Part shown: in pieces, positions 1-9,810 of the stretch | Numbering within the stretch: position 1 is the stretch's first letter | Layout of the letters: every line of letters begins with the position of its first letter | Assembly (NCBI GenBank): GCA_963706685.1 | Contig: CAVPMY010000002.1 | Location: 1-64,000, forward strand | DNA: 64,000 bases | Direction: 5' to 3' | DNA from: CADEEN01 sp963706685 | Lineage (GTDB): Bacteria; Pseudomonadota; Gammaproteobacteria; Burkholderiales; Burkholderiaceae_C | Notes under the pieces: model-generated | Told to the model about the DNA's origin: nothing | Databases searched by the model: none | The model's input: only the letters and a program-made list of their open reading frames with translations | Translations under genes and position numbers: made by a program

Positions 1-3000
1 GGTGGCTTTCAGGTCCACCGGCGGTCGATAGGTCGACAGCCCTTCGCCGAAGGCGATCATCCACGGGTGGTCCTGGTAGAACTGCTGCCGGCCGGTGAGC
101 GTGCGCCAGGGAATCATCTCGTGCACGTTGGTGTAGCCGGCGTTGTAGGACACCGTTTCGCTCTCGATGCCGCTCCAGGTGGGCGAGCTGATGATCTTGC
201 GCGGCTGTGCCTGGATGTCGCGGAAGCGGATCTTCTCGTCTTCGCGATGCAACGCCAGGTGCCTGTGGTCGCGCCCGGTGATCTTCGACAGTGCTTCCCA
301 GGCCTTCACCGACACGTGGCCATTGGTCTCGGGCGCCAGCTGCAGCACCACCTCGCAGGCGTCGATGTCGGTGTCGATCTTCGGCATGCCCTTGGTCACG
401 CCCTCGTCGCGGACGTTGCCGTTGAGCTCGCCGAGTTGTTTGACCTCGGTCTGCGTGTTCCAGGCGATGCCCTTGCCGCCGTTGCCTACCTTGTTCATCA
501 AAGGGCCGAGCGCGGTGAAGCGCTTGAACACGTTCGGGTAGTCACGCTCGACGACCATCACCTGCGGCGCAGTCTTGCCAGGGATCAGCTCGCACTCGCC
601 GCGCTTCCAGTCCTTGACGTCGAAGGGCTGGCCCAGTTCGCCGGGTGAGTCGTGCATCAGCGGCGTGAGCACGACTTCCTTTTCCACGCCCAGGTGGCCG
701 ACGCAGACCTCGCTGTACTTCTTTGCAAAGCCCTTGTAGATCTCCCAGTCCGAGCGCGACTGCCAGGCCGGGTCCACCGCGGTGGACAGCGGGTGGATGA
801 ACGGATGCATGTCGCTGGTGTTGAGATCGTTCTTCTCGTACCAGGTGGCCGTGGGCAGCACGACGTCGCTGTACAGGCAGGTCGTGCTCATGCGGAAGTC
901 CAGCGTCACCAGCAGGTCGAGCTTGCCTTCGGGGGCGTGCTCGTGCCAGACCACCTCGGTCGGCTTGGCGTCTTCTTTGCCCAGGTCCTGGCCTTGCACG
1001 CCGTTGCTCGTGCCGAGCAGGTGCTTGAGAAAGTACTCGTGGCCCTTGCCGCTGGAACCCAGCAGGTTGGAGCGCCAGACGAACAGGTTGCGCGGCCAGT
1101 TGTTCGGGTGGTCGGGGTCGGCGCAACTCATCTTGATCGAGCCGTCCTTGAGGCTCTTGACGACGTAGTCCTTGGCCTCCAGGCCTGCACGGGCGGCGTC
1201 GCGCACCACCTGCAGCGGATTCGTCTGCAGTTGCGGCGCGCTGGGCAGCCAGCCCATGCGTTCGGCGCGCACGTTGTAGTCGATCATGCTGCCGGCGTAC
1301 AACTTCTTGTCGGCCAGCGGCGACAGCACCTCGTCCATGCCCAACTTCTCGTAGCGCCACTGGTCGGTGTGCGCGTAGAAGAAGCTCGTGCTGTTCTGCT
1401 GGCGCGGCGGGCGGATCCAATCGAGCGCGAAGGCCAGCGCGGTCCAGCCGGTCTGCGGACGCAGTTTTTCCTGGCCCACGTAGTGCGCCCAGCCGCCACC
1501 GCTCTTGCCGATGCAGCCGCACATCATCAGCAGGTTGATGACGCCGCGGTAGTTCATGTCACTGTGGTACCAGTGGTTCATGGCCGCGCCGATGATGACC
1601 ATCGACTTGCCCTGCGTCTTGTGCGCGTTCTCGGCGAACTGCCGCGCCACGGTGATCAGCTGTGCCCGCGGCACGCCGGTGATGGCTTCCTGCCACGCCG
1701 GGGTGTAGGGCGCGTTGTCGTCGTAGTCCTTGGCGCCCGAGCCCAGCCCGCGGTCGATGCCGTATTGCGCGGCTTGCAGGTCGAAGACGGTGGACACCAG
1801 GGCGTGACGCTCGTCGCCGGCCTTGCCCAGGCGGATGTGCACGGCCGGCACGCGGGCGCGGTTGAGTTCGCCTTGCTGCGGGTTGTTGGCGAAGTGCGGC
1901 GTATCGGCACTGCCGAAGTACGGGAACGCGACATCGACGACTTCGTGCGCCTGCTCGGCACCTTCGAGCACCGACAGCTTGAGCTTGACCTCGCCGTCAT
2001 GGCGCGCTTCCTTGTCCTCGAGGTTCCACTTGCCGACGTCGGCGCGGCCTTCGGGGCCCCAGCGGAAGCCGATGGAACCGTTGGGCAGCACCACCTTGCC
2101 GGCGTCGTCGAAAGCCAGCGTCTTCCATTCCGGGTTGTTGGCCTGGCCGAGTTTGCCGTTGAAGTCGCTGGCGCGCACATAACGGTCGGGCACGAGCGTG
2201 GTGCTGCCGTCAGGCAGTTGGTGTTCCTTCAGCATGACCAGCATCGGCAGGTCGGTGTAGCGGCGCGCGTAGTCGTCGAAGTACGCACTGCGTCCGCCCG
2301 CCACAGGGTCGTTCGCGTCGCCGAAGAAGAATTCGTTCAGAACCACGTGCCCCATGGCCATGGCGACGGCCGCATCGGTTCCCTGCTTGGGATGCATCCA
2401 GATGTCGGCCAGCTTGGCGACCTCGGAATAGTCCGGCGTCACCGCCACCGTCTTCGCACCCTTGTAGCGGACCTCGGTGAAGAAGTGCGCATCGGGCGTG
2501 CGCGTCTGCGGCACGTTCGAGCCCCAGGCGATGATGTACGTCGAGTTGTACCAATCGGCCGACTCGGGCACGTCGGTCTGCTCGCCCCAGACCTGCGGGC
2601 TGGCCGGCGGCAGGTCGCAGTACCAGTCATAGAAGCTCATGCACACGCCGCCGATCAGGCTCAGGTAGCGACTGCCGGCGGCATAGCTGACCATGCTCAT
2701 CGCCGGAATTGGCGAGAAGCCGATCACTCGGTCGGGGCCGTATTGCTTGGCGGTGTAGACGTTGGCCGCGGCGATGATCTCGTTGACCTCGTCCCAGCTC
2801 GAGCGCACGAAGCCGCCGAGGCCACGCACCTTCTGGTAATCACGGCGCTTGCTTTCGTCGGCCTGGATGGCGGCCCAGGCCTCCACCGGGCCGTGCTGCA
2901 GGCGCGCCGCACGCCAGTGCTTGAGCAGCCGGCCGCGCACCATCGGGTGCTTGACGCGGTTGGCGCTGTACAGGTACCAGCTGTAGCTGGCGCCGCGCGC

Positions 3001-3279
3001 GCAGCCGCGCGGCTCGTGATTGGGCATGTCCCAGCGCGTGCGCGGGTAGTCGGTCTGTTGGGTTTCCCAGGTCACGATGCCGCCCTTGACGTAGATCTTC
3101 CAAGAGCAGCTGCCGGTGCAGTTGACGCCGTGTGTGCTGCGCACGATCTTGTCGTGTGCCCAGCGGTTGCGGTAGGCGTCTTCCCAGGTGCGGTCTTCGC
3201 CGGTGGTCACGCCGTGGTCACCGGAGAATTTCTCCTTGGGCAGCGAGAAGTGGTTCAGTCGGTCGAGAAAGTGGCTCAT
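1..3279 (-). CDS. narG: Respiratory nitrate reductase alpha subunit NarG (3' end beyond window)
   Basis: Catalytic Mo-bisMGD subunit of the membrane-bound nitrate reductase, reducing nitrate to nitrite on the cytoplasmic face. One open frame of 1093 codons runs from an ATG preceded by AAGGA six bases upstream and leaves the window without a stop; the family is about 1,250 residues, so roughly 150 C-terminal residues are missing. The FS0 iron-sulfur ligands are visible as H50, C54 and C58 followed by a Cys near residue 93 in the segment PNHEPRGCARGAS. The motif GSNVPQTRTPDAHF carries the region of the Asp ligand to molybdenum. The gene follows narK1 and narK2 on the same strand 37 bases after the narK2 stop, so narHJI are expected beyond coordinate 1. 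No frameshift was seen. Confidence 0.97.
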   Translation of the reverse strand, partial: MSHFLDRLNHFSLPKEKFSGDHGVTTGEDRTWEDAYRNRWAHDKIVRSTHGVNCTGSCSWKIYVKGGIVTWETQQTDYPRTRWDMPNHEPRGCARGASYSWYLYSANRVKHPMVRGRLLKHWRAARLQHGPVEAWAAIQADESKRRDYQKVRGLGGFVRSSWDEVNEIIAAANVYTAKQYGPDRVIGFSPIPAMSMVSYAAGSRYLSLIGGVCMSFYDWYCDLPPASPQVWGEQTDVPESADWYNSTYIIAWGSNVPQTRTPDAHFFTEVRYKGAKTVAVTPDYSEVAKLADIWMHPKQGTDAAVAMAMGHVVLNEFFFGDANDPVAGGRSAYFDDYARRYTDLPMLVMLKEHQLPDGSTTLVPDRYVRASDFNGKLGQANNPEWKTLAFDDAGKVVLPNGSIGFRWGPEGRADVGKWNLEDKEARHDGEVKLKLSVLEGAEQAHEVVDVAFPYFGSADTPHFANNPQQGELNRARVPAVHIRLGKAGDERHALVSTVFDLQAAQYGIDRGLGSGAKDYDDNAPYTPAWQEAITGVPRAQLITVARQFAENAHKTQGKSMVIIGAAMNHWYHSDMNYRGVINLLMMCGCIGKSGGGWAHYVGQEKLRPQTGWTALAFALDWIRPPRQQNSTSFFYAHTDQWRYEKLGMDEVLSPLADKKLYAGSMIDYNVRAERMGWLPSAPQLQTNPLQVVRDAARAGLEAKDYVVKSLKDGSIKMSCADPDHPNNWPRNLFVWRSNLLGSSGKGHEYFLKHLLGTSNGVQGQDLGKEDAKPTEVVWHEHAPEGKLDLLVTLDFRMSTTCLYSDVVLPTATWYEKNDLNTSDMHPFIHPLSTAVDPAWQSRSDWEIYKGFAKKYSEVCVGHLGVEKEVVLTPLMHDSPGELGQPFDVKDWKRGECELIPGKTAPQVMVVERDYPNVFKRFTALGPLMNKVGNGGKGIAWNTQTEVKQLGELNGNVRDEGVTKGMPKIDTDIDACEVVLQLAPETNGHVSVKAWEALSKITGRDHRHLALHREDEKIRFRDIQAQPRKIISSPTWSGIESETVSYNAGYTNVHEMIPWRTLTGRQQFYQDHPWMIAFGEGLSTYRPPVDLKAT

Positions 3280-3316
3280 GGAGTTTCCTTGTCTTGTGCG
3301 TGCGTCGGGGCCGAGT

Positions 3317-4963
3317 TCAAGGGTTCTTCACGTACGCATTGGCACGCAGATAGAACCACCAGTTGAGGAACAAGCACAACCCGTAGAACACGGCAAAGCC
3401 GTACATCGCCGCCTGCGGCGTGCCGGCCTTGATCTGCTCGCCAATCACCACCGGCGCGATGAAGGCGCCGTAAGCGGCGACGGCCGAAGTCCAGCCCAGC
3501 ACCGGGCCGGCCTGCTGGCGGTCGAAGATCACGCCGATAGTGCGGAAGGTCGACCCATTGCCGATGCCGCTTGCGGCGAAGAGCACGATGAACAGCGCCA
3601 GGAAAATGTAGAAGTACTCTTCCGGCGTCGCCGAGTGGTAGGCCTTCATCATCACGTAGCCCACTGCCACCGCGGCCGCGACCATCACCGCCGAGATCCA
3701 CTGCGTGACGATCGAACCGCCGACCTTGTCGGAGACCCAGCCGCCCACCGGACGGATCAATGCGCCGACGAAGGGGCCGATCCAGGCAAAGGCCAGCACC
3801 GCCGGCGCGTTCGGGTTGGCCAGCGTGTGCTGCATCACGCCGTTGGCGTCGGGTACGTGGCTGACGCCGAAGATGACCTTCATCGACAGCGGCAGCGCCA
3901 TCGAGAAGCCGATGAAGGAGCCGAAGGTGACGATGTAGAGAATCGTCATCGCCCAGGTGTGCTTGTTGCGGAAGATCTCGAACTGCTTGGCCACGCCTTC
4001 CTTCATCGGGCCGAAGGCGGCCATCTTCATCACCAGCAGCGCGAGAATGATGTCCAGCGGAATGGCGACCCACATGTTGAGCAAGCCCAGCCCGGTCGGC
4101 GCCGGCAGGTACAGGTACAGCATGAGGATCGAGGGCACGAAGGCCAGCGTGTACAGATAGGTGATCTTGCTGAACGCGACGATCGGGTTGCCTGTGGCCG
4201 GCGAGATCGTCTTCAGGTTGTTCATGCCGAACCAGCACAGGATGGCCAGCGGCACCAGTGACAGCACCCAGGCGAAGCCGGCGTTCTGTACCCAGGTCGA
4301 CGTGCCGGCGGGGATCTTGCCGAAGATCCAGCCGCTGTCCTTGGCCAGCGTCATCGGCTCGCCACCGAAGGCGCCGAAGATACCGACAGTCATGACCAGC
4401 GGAATCACCACCTGCATCGTCGTCACGCCGAAGTTGCCGAGGCCCGCATTCAGCCCCAGCCCGGTGCCCTGCAGCCGCTTCGGGAAGAAGGTACTGATGT
4501 TGGACATCGAACTGGCAAAGTTGCCACCGCCGACGCCGCACCACAGTGCCATCAGCTGGAACGACCACAGAGGCCATTCGGGGTGCTGCAGCACGATGCC
4601 GGTGCCGATGGCCGGCGCCAGCAGCATTGCGGTGGTCAGGAAGATGGTGTTGCGCCCGCCGGCCAGGCGGATCAGGAACGAGGCCGGGATGCGCATCGTC
4701 GCGCCGGCGATGCCGGCGATGGCGGTCAGCGTGAACAGCTCGGCCTGGGTGAACGGGAAGCCCAGGTTGAGCATCTGCACGGTGATGATGCCCCACATGC
4801 CCCACACGGCGAAGCCGCAAAGCAGCGCGGGTATGGAGATCCACAGGTTGCGGTAGGCGATCTTCTTGCCCGTCGATTCCCAGAAGGCTTCGTCCTCCGG
4901 ACGCCAGTCCACGATGTCCGCTGAGCTGTGCGCTCGTGTCGCGCCGGGCACGGCTGTGTTCAT
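3317..4963 (-). CDS. narK2: Nitrate/nitrite transporter NarK2-type (MFS)
   Basis: A 548-residue major-facilitator protein of the NarK/NNP family. It has a soluble N-terminal segment of about 35 residues (start MNTAVPGATRAHSS) and then about twelve hydrophobic helices. The family signature is visible in the glycine-rich segments GVGGGNFASSMSNIS and GLNAGLGNFGVT. Proteins of this longer type generally act as nitrate/nitrite antiporters that import nitrate and expel nitrite; that role is inferred from family and position. It lies between narK1 (29-base gap) and narG (37-base gap), all on the minus strand, so the three are probably one transcript. The start has GGAG about ten bases upstream. Intact. 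Confidence 0.93.
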   Translation of the reverse strand: MNTAVPGATRAHSSADIVDWRPEDEAFWESTGKKIAYRNLWISIPALLCGFAVWGMWGIITVQMLNLGFPFTQAELFTLTAIAGIAGATMRIPASFLIRLAGGRNTIFLTTAMLLAPAIGTGIVLQHPEWPLWSFQLMALWCGVGGGNFASSMSNISTFFPKRLQGTGLGLNAGLGNFGVTTMQVVIPLVMTVGIFGAFGGEPMTLAKDSGWIFGKIPAGTSTWVQNAGFAWVLSLVPLAILCWFGMNNLKTISPATGNPIVAFSKITYLYTLAFVPSILMLYLYLPAPTGLGLLNMWVAIPLDIILALLVMKMAAFGPMKEGVAKQFEIFRNKHTWAMTILYIVTFGSFIGFSMALPLSMKVIFGVSHVPDANGVMQHTLANPNAPAVLAFAWIGPFVGALIRPVGGWVSDKVGGSIVTQWISAVMVAAAVAVGYVMMKAYHSATPEEYFYIFLALFIVLFAASGIGNGSTFRTIGVIFDRQQAGPVLGWTSAVAAYGAFIAPVVIGEQIKAGTPQAAMYGFAVFYGLCLFLNWWFYLRANAYVKNP

Positions 4964-4992
4964 GATGTTGCGTCTCCGTTATGTATTCGCGT

Positions 4993-6261
4993 TCAGTGCG
5001 CGGCGGCCTTGGCCATCGGGCTGGCCGGGGCGTGCTTGCCCATCAGTTCGGTCTTGCGCACTTCGGTCCAGTACATCCAGATCAGCGAGACCCAGACCAC
5101 CGCGTACATCAGCATGAAGGCGCTGGAGCGGATGCCGGTCAGGTCCATCAGCGCGCCGAACATGATCGGCAGCACGAACCCGCCCATGCCGCCGGCCAGG
5201 CCGACGATGCCGCTGATCGTGCCGATGTTGGTGGGGTACTCGTCGCTGATGTACTTGAAGACGCTGGCCTTGCCGAAGGCGAAAGCGATGCCCAGCGTGA
5301 ACATCAGGAAGGTGAAGGCGTAGACGTTCAGGCCGATGTGAAAGGTGGTGGGGCCGTTGACGGTCATGATCGTCATCTGGGTCTGCGGGTAGCTCAGCAG
5401 GAACAGGCAGATCCAGCTGACCCACATCACCCACCAGGTGATGTTGTGGGCGCCGTACTTGTCCGACAGCCAGCCGCCGAAGGCGCGCAGCACGCCACCA
5501 GGCAGCGAGAAGCAGGCCGCCAGCAGCGCCGCGGCGCGGATGTCCAGGCCGTACTCGCCGACGTAGTACTGCACCATCCACAGGCTCAGCGCGACGTAGC
5601 CGCCGAAGACGATGCTGTAGTACTGGCAGTACTTCAGCACGTTGGGGTCCTTCAGCATCTTCAGCTGGTCGCGGAACTTGGTATTGCTCGGCACCAGGTG
5701 CGCTGGATCGCTATAGCTGAACAGCCAGAAGATGACCAGCGTGCCCAGCATGATGGCCGCGTAGACATGCGGCACCATGGTCCAGCCGAAGGCGACAACC
5801 AGCGCCGGGGCGATGAATTTGTTCACCGCCGCGCCGGAGTTGCCGGCGCCGAACACCCCCATTGCGAAGCCCTGCCGTTTGCGCGGGAACCATCGCGCCA
5901 CGTAGGGCGTGCCCACCGAGAAGGAGCCGCCGGCCAGGCCGACGACCAGGCCGATGACCAGGAAGTGCCAGAACTGCGTGGCGTAGGCCATGAACCATAT
6001 GGCCGGCACCGTCACCGCCAGGATGCCGGCCATGACGATGCGACCGCCGTACTTGTCGGTCCAGATGCCCAAGGGCACTCGCGTCAGCGAGCCGCTGAGT
6101 ACCGGCATCGCGGTGAGCAGTCCGAACTCGGTGGCGTTCAGGCCCAGCGTCTTCTTCAGCGGGATACCGATGACGGCAAACATCATCCACACCATGAAAC
6201 AGACGGTGAAGGCCAGCGTGCTGACGATCAGCACCGACAGCGCCTTGCGGTTGTCACTCAT
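4993..6261 (-). CDS. narK1: Nitrate transporter NarK1-type (MFS)
   Basis: A 422-residue major-facilitator protein starting MSDNRKALSVLIVSTLAF, with twelve predicted helices and the NNP-family signature GLAGGSFSVGTPYVARWFP. The shorter NarK1 type is usually a nitrate/proton symporter, used to start respiration before nitrite builds up; paired narK1-narK2 genes ahead of narG are common in denitrifying proteobacteria. The start was chosen at ATG 6261 because the homologous part begins there; upstream in-frame codons are proline- and arginine-rich and unlike the family. It is first in the narK1-narK2-narG unit, downstream of narXL. Intact. Confidence 0.92.
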   Translation of the reverse strand: MSDNRKALSVLIVSTLAFTVCFMVWMMFAVIGIPLKKTLGLNATEFGLLTAMPVLSGSLTRVPLGIWTDKYGGRIVMAGILAVTVPAIWFMAYATQFWHFLVIGLVVGLAGGSFSVGTPYVARWFPRKRQGFAMGVFGAGNSGAAVNKFIAPALVVAFGWTMVPHVYAAIMLGTLVIFWLFSYSDPAHLVPSNTKFRDQLKMLKDPNVLKYCQYYSIVFGGYVALSLWMVQYYVGEYGLDIRAAALLAACFSLPGGVLRAFGGWLSDKYGAHNITWWVMWVSWICLFLLSYPQTQMTIMTVNGPTTFHIGLNVYAFTFLMFTLGIAFAFGKASVFKYISDEYPTNIGTISGIVGLAGGMGGFVLPIMFGALMDLTGIRSSAFMLMYAVVWVSLIWMYWTEVRKTELMGKHAPASPMAKAAAH

Positions 6262-6351
6262 GACAATTGCTCTCTTCGAAGTGCATGCAGGCACTCTAGG
6301 AGGCAGGGGGCAGGCGCGACATCCTCCCGTGAGGCGGTGCGGCACGGCAGA

Positions 6352-6383
6352 AGAACGATGTGCGCCGGGCGCCGCATCGTTCT
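6352..6383 (-). terminator. Hairpin between narL and narK1
   Basis: Arms AGAACGATG (6352-6360) and CATCGTTCT (6375-6383) are a perfect 9-bp inverted repeat enclosing a second small GCGCC/GGCGC dyad. It starts about 45 bases after the narL stop. On the minus strand it is followed by TTCT rather than a long T-run, so it may be a weak terminator separating narXL from narK1K2G, or an operator-like dyad in the narK1 leader. Confidence 0.5.
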
Positions 6384-6416
6384 GAAGAACTACCGCGTCA
6401 ACAAACGGCGCAGGAC

Positions 6417-6430
6417 TTGCGCCAGATCAA
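6417..6430 (-). promoter_or_regulatory. Possible FNR/Dnr-type half-matched box upstream of narK1
   Basis: On the minus strand the sequence TTGATCTGGCGCAA resembles the FNR box TTGAT-N4-ATCAA, with 8 of 10 defined bases matching. It overlaps the end of narL and lies 155 bases upstream of narK1. Oxygen control of narK is usual in the family, but the distance is long and the hairpin at 6352-6383 lies between, so this is only a candidate. Confidence 0.25.
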
Positions 6431-7125
6431 AGCAGACCGTGCTCGGTTGCGGCAACGGCGGCCTGCACGCGCGAGCTCACGTCGAGCTTGCGCAGCACGT
6501 GCTGCACGTGGATCTTCACCGTGGTTTCGGCGATGCCGAGATCGCGTGCGATCTCCTTGTTGCTGGCACCGCGGGCGATGCCGCGCAAGATGTCGCGCTC
6601 GCGCGGCGACAACTGGTCGATCAACGAAGGCGTCGGCGGCGCCGAAGCCTCGTCGTGGCCCTTCGCCGGCGCCGCTGCGTCGCGATAGGCCGCTACCAGC
6701 TTGTCGGTCATCTCCTCGGCGACCACGCTGGCGCCGCGCATCGCGCGGTGGATGGCGGTGACCAGCGCGTCGCCTTCGATAGTCTTGAGTAGGTAGCCGC
6801 AGGCGCCGCCGCGCAGCGCGGTGGCCAGGTCGGTCTCGTCCTCGCTGACGGTGAGTATGACGACGCGCGCGGCCGGCGCGGCCTGGAGCAAGGCCGGCAG
6901 CGCGTCGACACCGTTCACGCCGGGCAGGTGGTTGTCCAGCAGAATCAAGTCGGGTTGCAACTCGGCCGCGCGGCGTTGCGCCTCGCCTGCATCGGCAGCG
7001 TCGCCTACCACCTGCAGCGACGCATCGCGCAAGAGCAGCGCGGTCAGCCCGCGCCGGAACAGCGTGTGGTCGTCGACCACCAGGATGCGCACCCGGACCG
7101 CCGGCTGCTGGTTGAGCGCGTCCAT
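6427..7125 (-). CDS. narL: Nitrate/nitrite response regulator NarL
   Basis: A 232-residue response regulator. The receiver domain begins RILVVDDHTLFRRGL with the acidic pair DD, the phospho-acceptor Asp lies in LILLDNHLPGVNG, and the conserved Lys is in GYLLKTIEG. The C-terminal LuxR-type helix-turn-helix is LSPRERDILRGIARGASNKE followed by IAETTVKIHVQHVLRKL. Partner of NarX; it is expected to activate narK and narG when nitrate is present. ATG 7125 overlaps the narX stop as TGATG, which suggests translational coupling. Intact, unlike its partner. Confidence 0.95.
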   Translation of the reverse strand: MDALNQQPAVRVRILVVDDHTLFRRGLTALLLRDASLQVVGDAADAGEAQRRAAELQPDLILLDNHLPGVNGVDALPALLQAAPAARVVILTVSEDETDLATALRGGACGYLLKTIEGDALVTAIHRAMRGASVVAEEMTDKLVAAYRDAAAPAKGHDEASAPPTPSLIDQLSPRERDILRGIARGASNKEIARDLGIAETTVKIHVQHVLRKLDVSSRVQAAVAATEHGLL

Positions 7126-9060
7126 CAGTGCAGGGCGGCCGCGGGTGCCGTCGGTGATCCAGGCTGCGCCGTGGCGTCGGTCGCGCCGCCGTTGGGCGGC
7201 AGCTCCAGCACCACCGAGGTGCCGCGGCCCGGTGTGGAGAGGATTTCCAGCGTGGCACCGATGCGCTCGGCGCGTTCGGCCATGATGCGCAGCCCGACGT
7301 GGGTCTCGACCACGCGGATCGCTCCTCGGCACTGAAGCCGATGCCGTCGTCGCGCACCTCGAAACGCCAGTGCGGCTGCTGCTGCACGTCCAGCCACACC
7401 TGCCGCGCGCGCGCGTGCTTGCGCACGTTGGACAGGGCCTCCTGCACGACGTGCAGCACCTGGATCTGCACGTCGGGCGACAAGCGGCAGGCCCTGGCCG
7501 CGCATCTGCAGCCGGGCCTGGATGCCGCTCTGGTGCTCGAACTTGCGCAGCGTGGTCTGCAGCGCGGGCTCGATGTACTCGGCGTTGGCGCGGGTGCGGA
7601 AGTGCACCAGCAACTCGCGCACATCGCCGTAGCTCTCGCGCACGCCGGCGTCGATCTCGCTCAGCACCGACTGCACGCGCTGTGCGTCGCCGCTGGCCAG
7701 CGCATCGCGCATCAGCTGCACCTGGATCTTCAGGAAGGCCAGCGACTGCGCGATCGAATCGTGCAGCTCGCGCGCCAGCAGGTTGCGCTCCTGCGAGACC
7801 GCGGCCTCCTTGGCCAGGCTGTCCAGGCGCAGGTTCTCCATCGCCGCGCTCAGGTGCGCGGTCAGTGCCTCGAGCAGCGAGCGCTCGGCCGCCGAGGGCA
7901 CCGACCTGCGCGTTGAAGAACAGGTTCGACCTCGCCCATCGTGCGTTCGTGCAGGCGGATCGGCAGCGACACCACGGTCTCAAAGTCGGCACGCGCGCAA
8001 TGCTTCAGGCTGCCCTGCGGCAGCGACTGGATCGGGATGACGCGCACGCCGGCGCCGGCCTGTGGGCACGCCGCAGAGGCAGTCGCCGACCATCAGGCAC
8101 TGCTCCTCGTCGGCCATGCTCTTCGGCAAGCCGTGGCTGGCCAGCAGCACGTAGCGCTCGTTGCGCTCGTCCGACCAGCGCAGCGCCACTGCGTCCGCAC
8201 GCGCCACCCCGGCGATGCGCCGGCTGAAGCCGTTGCCCAGTTCTTCCAGCGTGGTGGCGTTGGCGATCAGCGTGCTCATGTCGTACAACGCCTGCAGCCG
8301 CTCGCCCTTTTCGTGCAGTTCGGAGGTCTTCGCGGCCACCTTGGCCTCGAGGTTTCGGTAGATCGACTGTAGTTGGTCGGCCAGTTCATTGAAGCCGGCA
8401 GCCAGCGTTGCCGAACTCGTCGTGGCTGGTGCCGCTGACGCGGACGCTGAAGTCGCCACCCTGCAGGCGCTCGATCGCGCGCTTGAGCTGCTGCATCGGT
8501 TCGAGCACGAAGCGGTAGCCGGTGAGCAGCAGCGTGATGCCGCCAATGACGGCAAGCGCCAGCACTGCCGTCTGCAGCAGGTGCTGCATCGCCGTCCAGC
8601 GCGACATGTGGGTCTCGATGCCGTCCACCAGTGCATCGATGTGGGCGACGAAGCTGGCCGCCTGCGTGCGGAGTTCGGGGACCACGACGGGCGTGTCGCC
8701 GGACCAGCGGTTCTTGAAGGCCTGCCAGTCGCGTTCCACCGTGGCGAAGCGTGCGCGCACCGTGTCGTCCCAGGGCACGAACAGCGGGCGCTCCGGGTCG
8801 CCGCCACGCAGCAGCGCCAGGCTGCTCTCGAAGGCCTCCGCTTGCTCGCGCAGGCGCGCTTCGTCGGCGGTGGCCAGCGACAGCGACAGGCGATAGGTCT
8901 GCATGCGCATGCGGCCGGCTTCGTTCACCGAGGCCGCGCCGCCTTCGAGCTGCCACGACACCCACAGCGTGGCGGCAATGGCCAGCAGCCCCAGTAGCAT
9001 GAAGGGCAGCGCCACCAGCGCCAGCTTGGCGCCGAGGTTCCAGCGGCGGGGATTGCTCAT
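7125..9060 (-). CDS. narX: Nitrate/nitrite sensor histidine kinase NarX (several frameshifts)
   Basis: Membrane sensor kinase. The N-terminus MSNPRRWNLGAKLALVALPF enters the first membrane helix; the periplasmic P-box NEAGRMRMQTYRLSL is the nitrate-sensing motif of NarX/NarQ. A second helix near residues 165-190 and a HAMP segment follow. A GAF-like linker with the Cys cluster CLMVGDCLCG comes next, then the H-box RELHDSIAQSLAFL and an ATPase domain ending with STPGRGTSVVLELPPNG. The reading frame breaks near 8400, 8065, 7920, 7490 and 7320; the first is one extra G after FGN and the 7920 one an extra C before LFFN. All domains are present in order, so I treat this as one gene with sequence errors. 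Confidence 0.88.
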
Positions 9061-9094
9061 GGCGGCGATGCTACGGGCAGCGTATGCGGGTGGC

Positions 9095-9432
9095 TCAGGA
9101 CGCTGGCGCGTGCAGCGCGAAGGTGACGACCAGCGAGGTGCCGCTCAGCGCATGCACTGCGTGCGGTTCGCCCGCGGGCAGCAGCACCACCTGGCAAACC
9201 AACAGCACGAGCGTGGGCCTCGGCGTGGGCACCTCGGCTCGCCTTTCCAGGCATTCCCGAGTGATCTTCCCCACGTACGTGGAGTCCGGGCAGCCGTTCG
9301 CCGGCGCAGAACGACGCGCATCAGCTGCGGGCCTAGACACTTGAGGAGACTGCTGCTGGGCATGAGCGGCAGGCGCGAGCCAAGTGTCAGCATGTCGATG
9401 CTGTCGAAGGGCTGGGCGTGTGTGAGTGCCAT
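9095..9432 (-). CDS. Small cupin-domain protein (frameshifted)
   Basis: Begins MALTHAQPFDSIDMLTLGSR and, after a frame change near 9305, continues to a stop at 9095. The second half contains LPAGEPHAVHALSGTSLVVT, the metal/ligand-binding second half of a cupin barrel. The span of 338 bases is not a multiple of three, which fits one indel. It ends 34 bases before narX on the same strand; small cupins next to nitrate-respiration regulators recur in Burkholderiales, but their function is not known to me. Likely product about 112 residues, cytoplasmic. Confidence 0.7.
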
Positions 9433-9810
9433 TGGTCTGCTGCGTGCGTGTGCTGCCATTTTTTATGATGCGCCATTCAGAAAGCCGACGCCAAGGGGTG
9501 CAGCGCACCCAGCGTGTCCTTGGGTCGCGGCCGACACGATCCAGCTGACAGTGTGAGCAGAGCGGGCGCCCCAGCATGAGTTCCTATTGAGTGGGTTGTG
9601 TTGCTGGAGTCAGGCCGAATGCCCGACGAGTTCATGGTGACGACGACAGGCTGCACGACGATTTCCGCACCGCGACCGCTGGTTTCAGTAGGTTACCGAT
9701 TGCGCCCCAGTCAGTGCCGGTGTCAGCGCTCGACGCGCAAATTCAGCGACAGGTTCAATGGCTCGGCGTCCTTTCAGGCTTGCTCAACCGGCGCCGCCGG
9801 GCCACCAGAG
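9433..9810. other. Stretch without recognisable gene
   Basis: Upstream of the cupin gene and downstream of the cytochrome relic I find no coding frame with family resemblance. The T-run and TATGATG around 9458-9470 could belong to a promoter of the cupin-narXL unit on the minus strand, but no clear -35/-10 pair was identified. Confidence 0.4.

Noticed and set aside
652..3366. 904-codon open frame on the plus strand
   Set aside because: It is antisense to narG; the minus frame carries all NarG motifs. Long antisense frames are common in GC-rich DNA.
4981..6792. 603-codon open frame on the plus strand opposite narK1 and narL
   Set aside because: Low-complexity His/Arg/Glu/Ala text with no family pattern; an antisense shadow.
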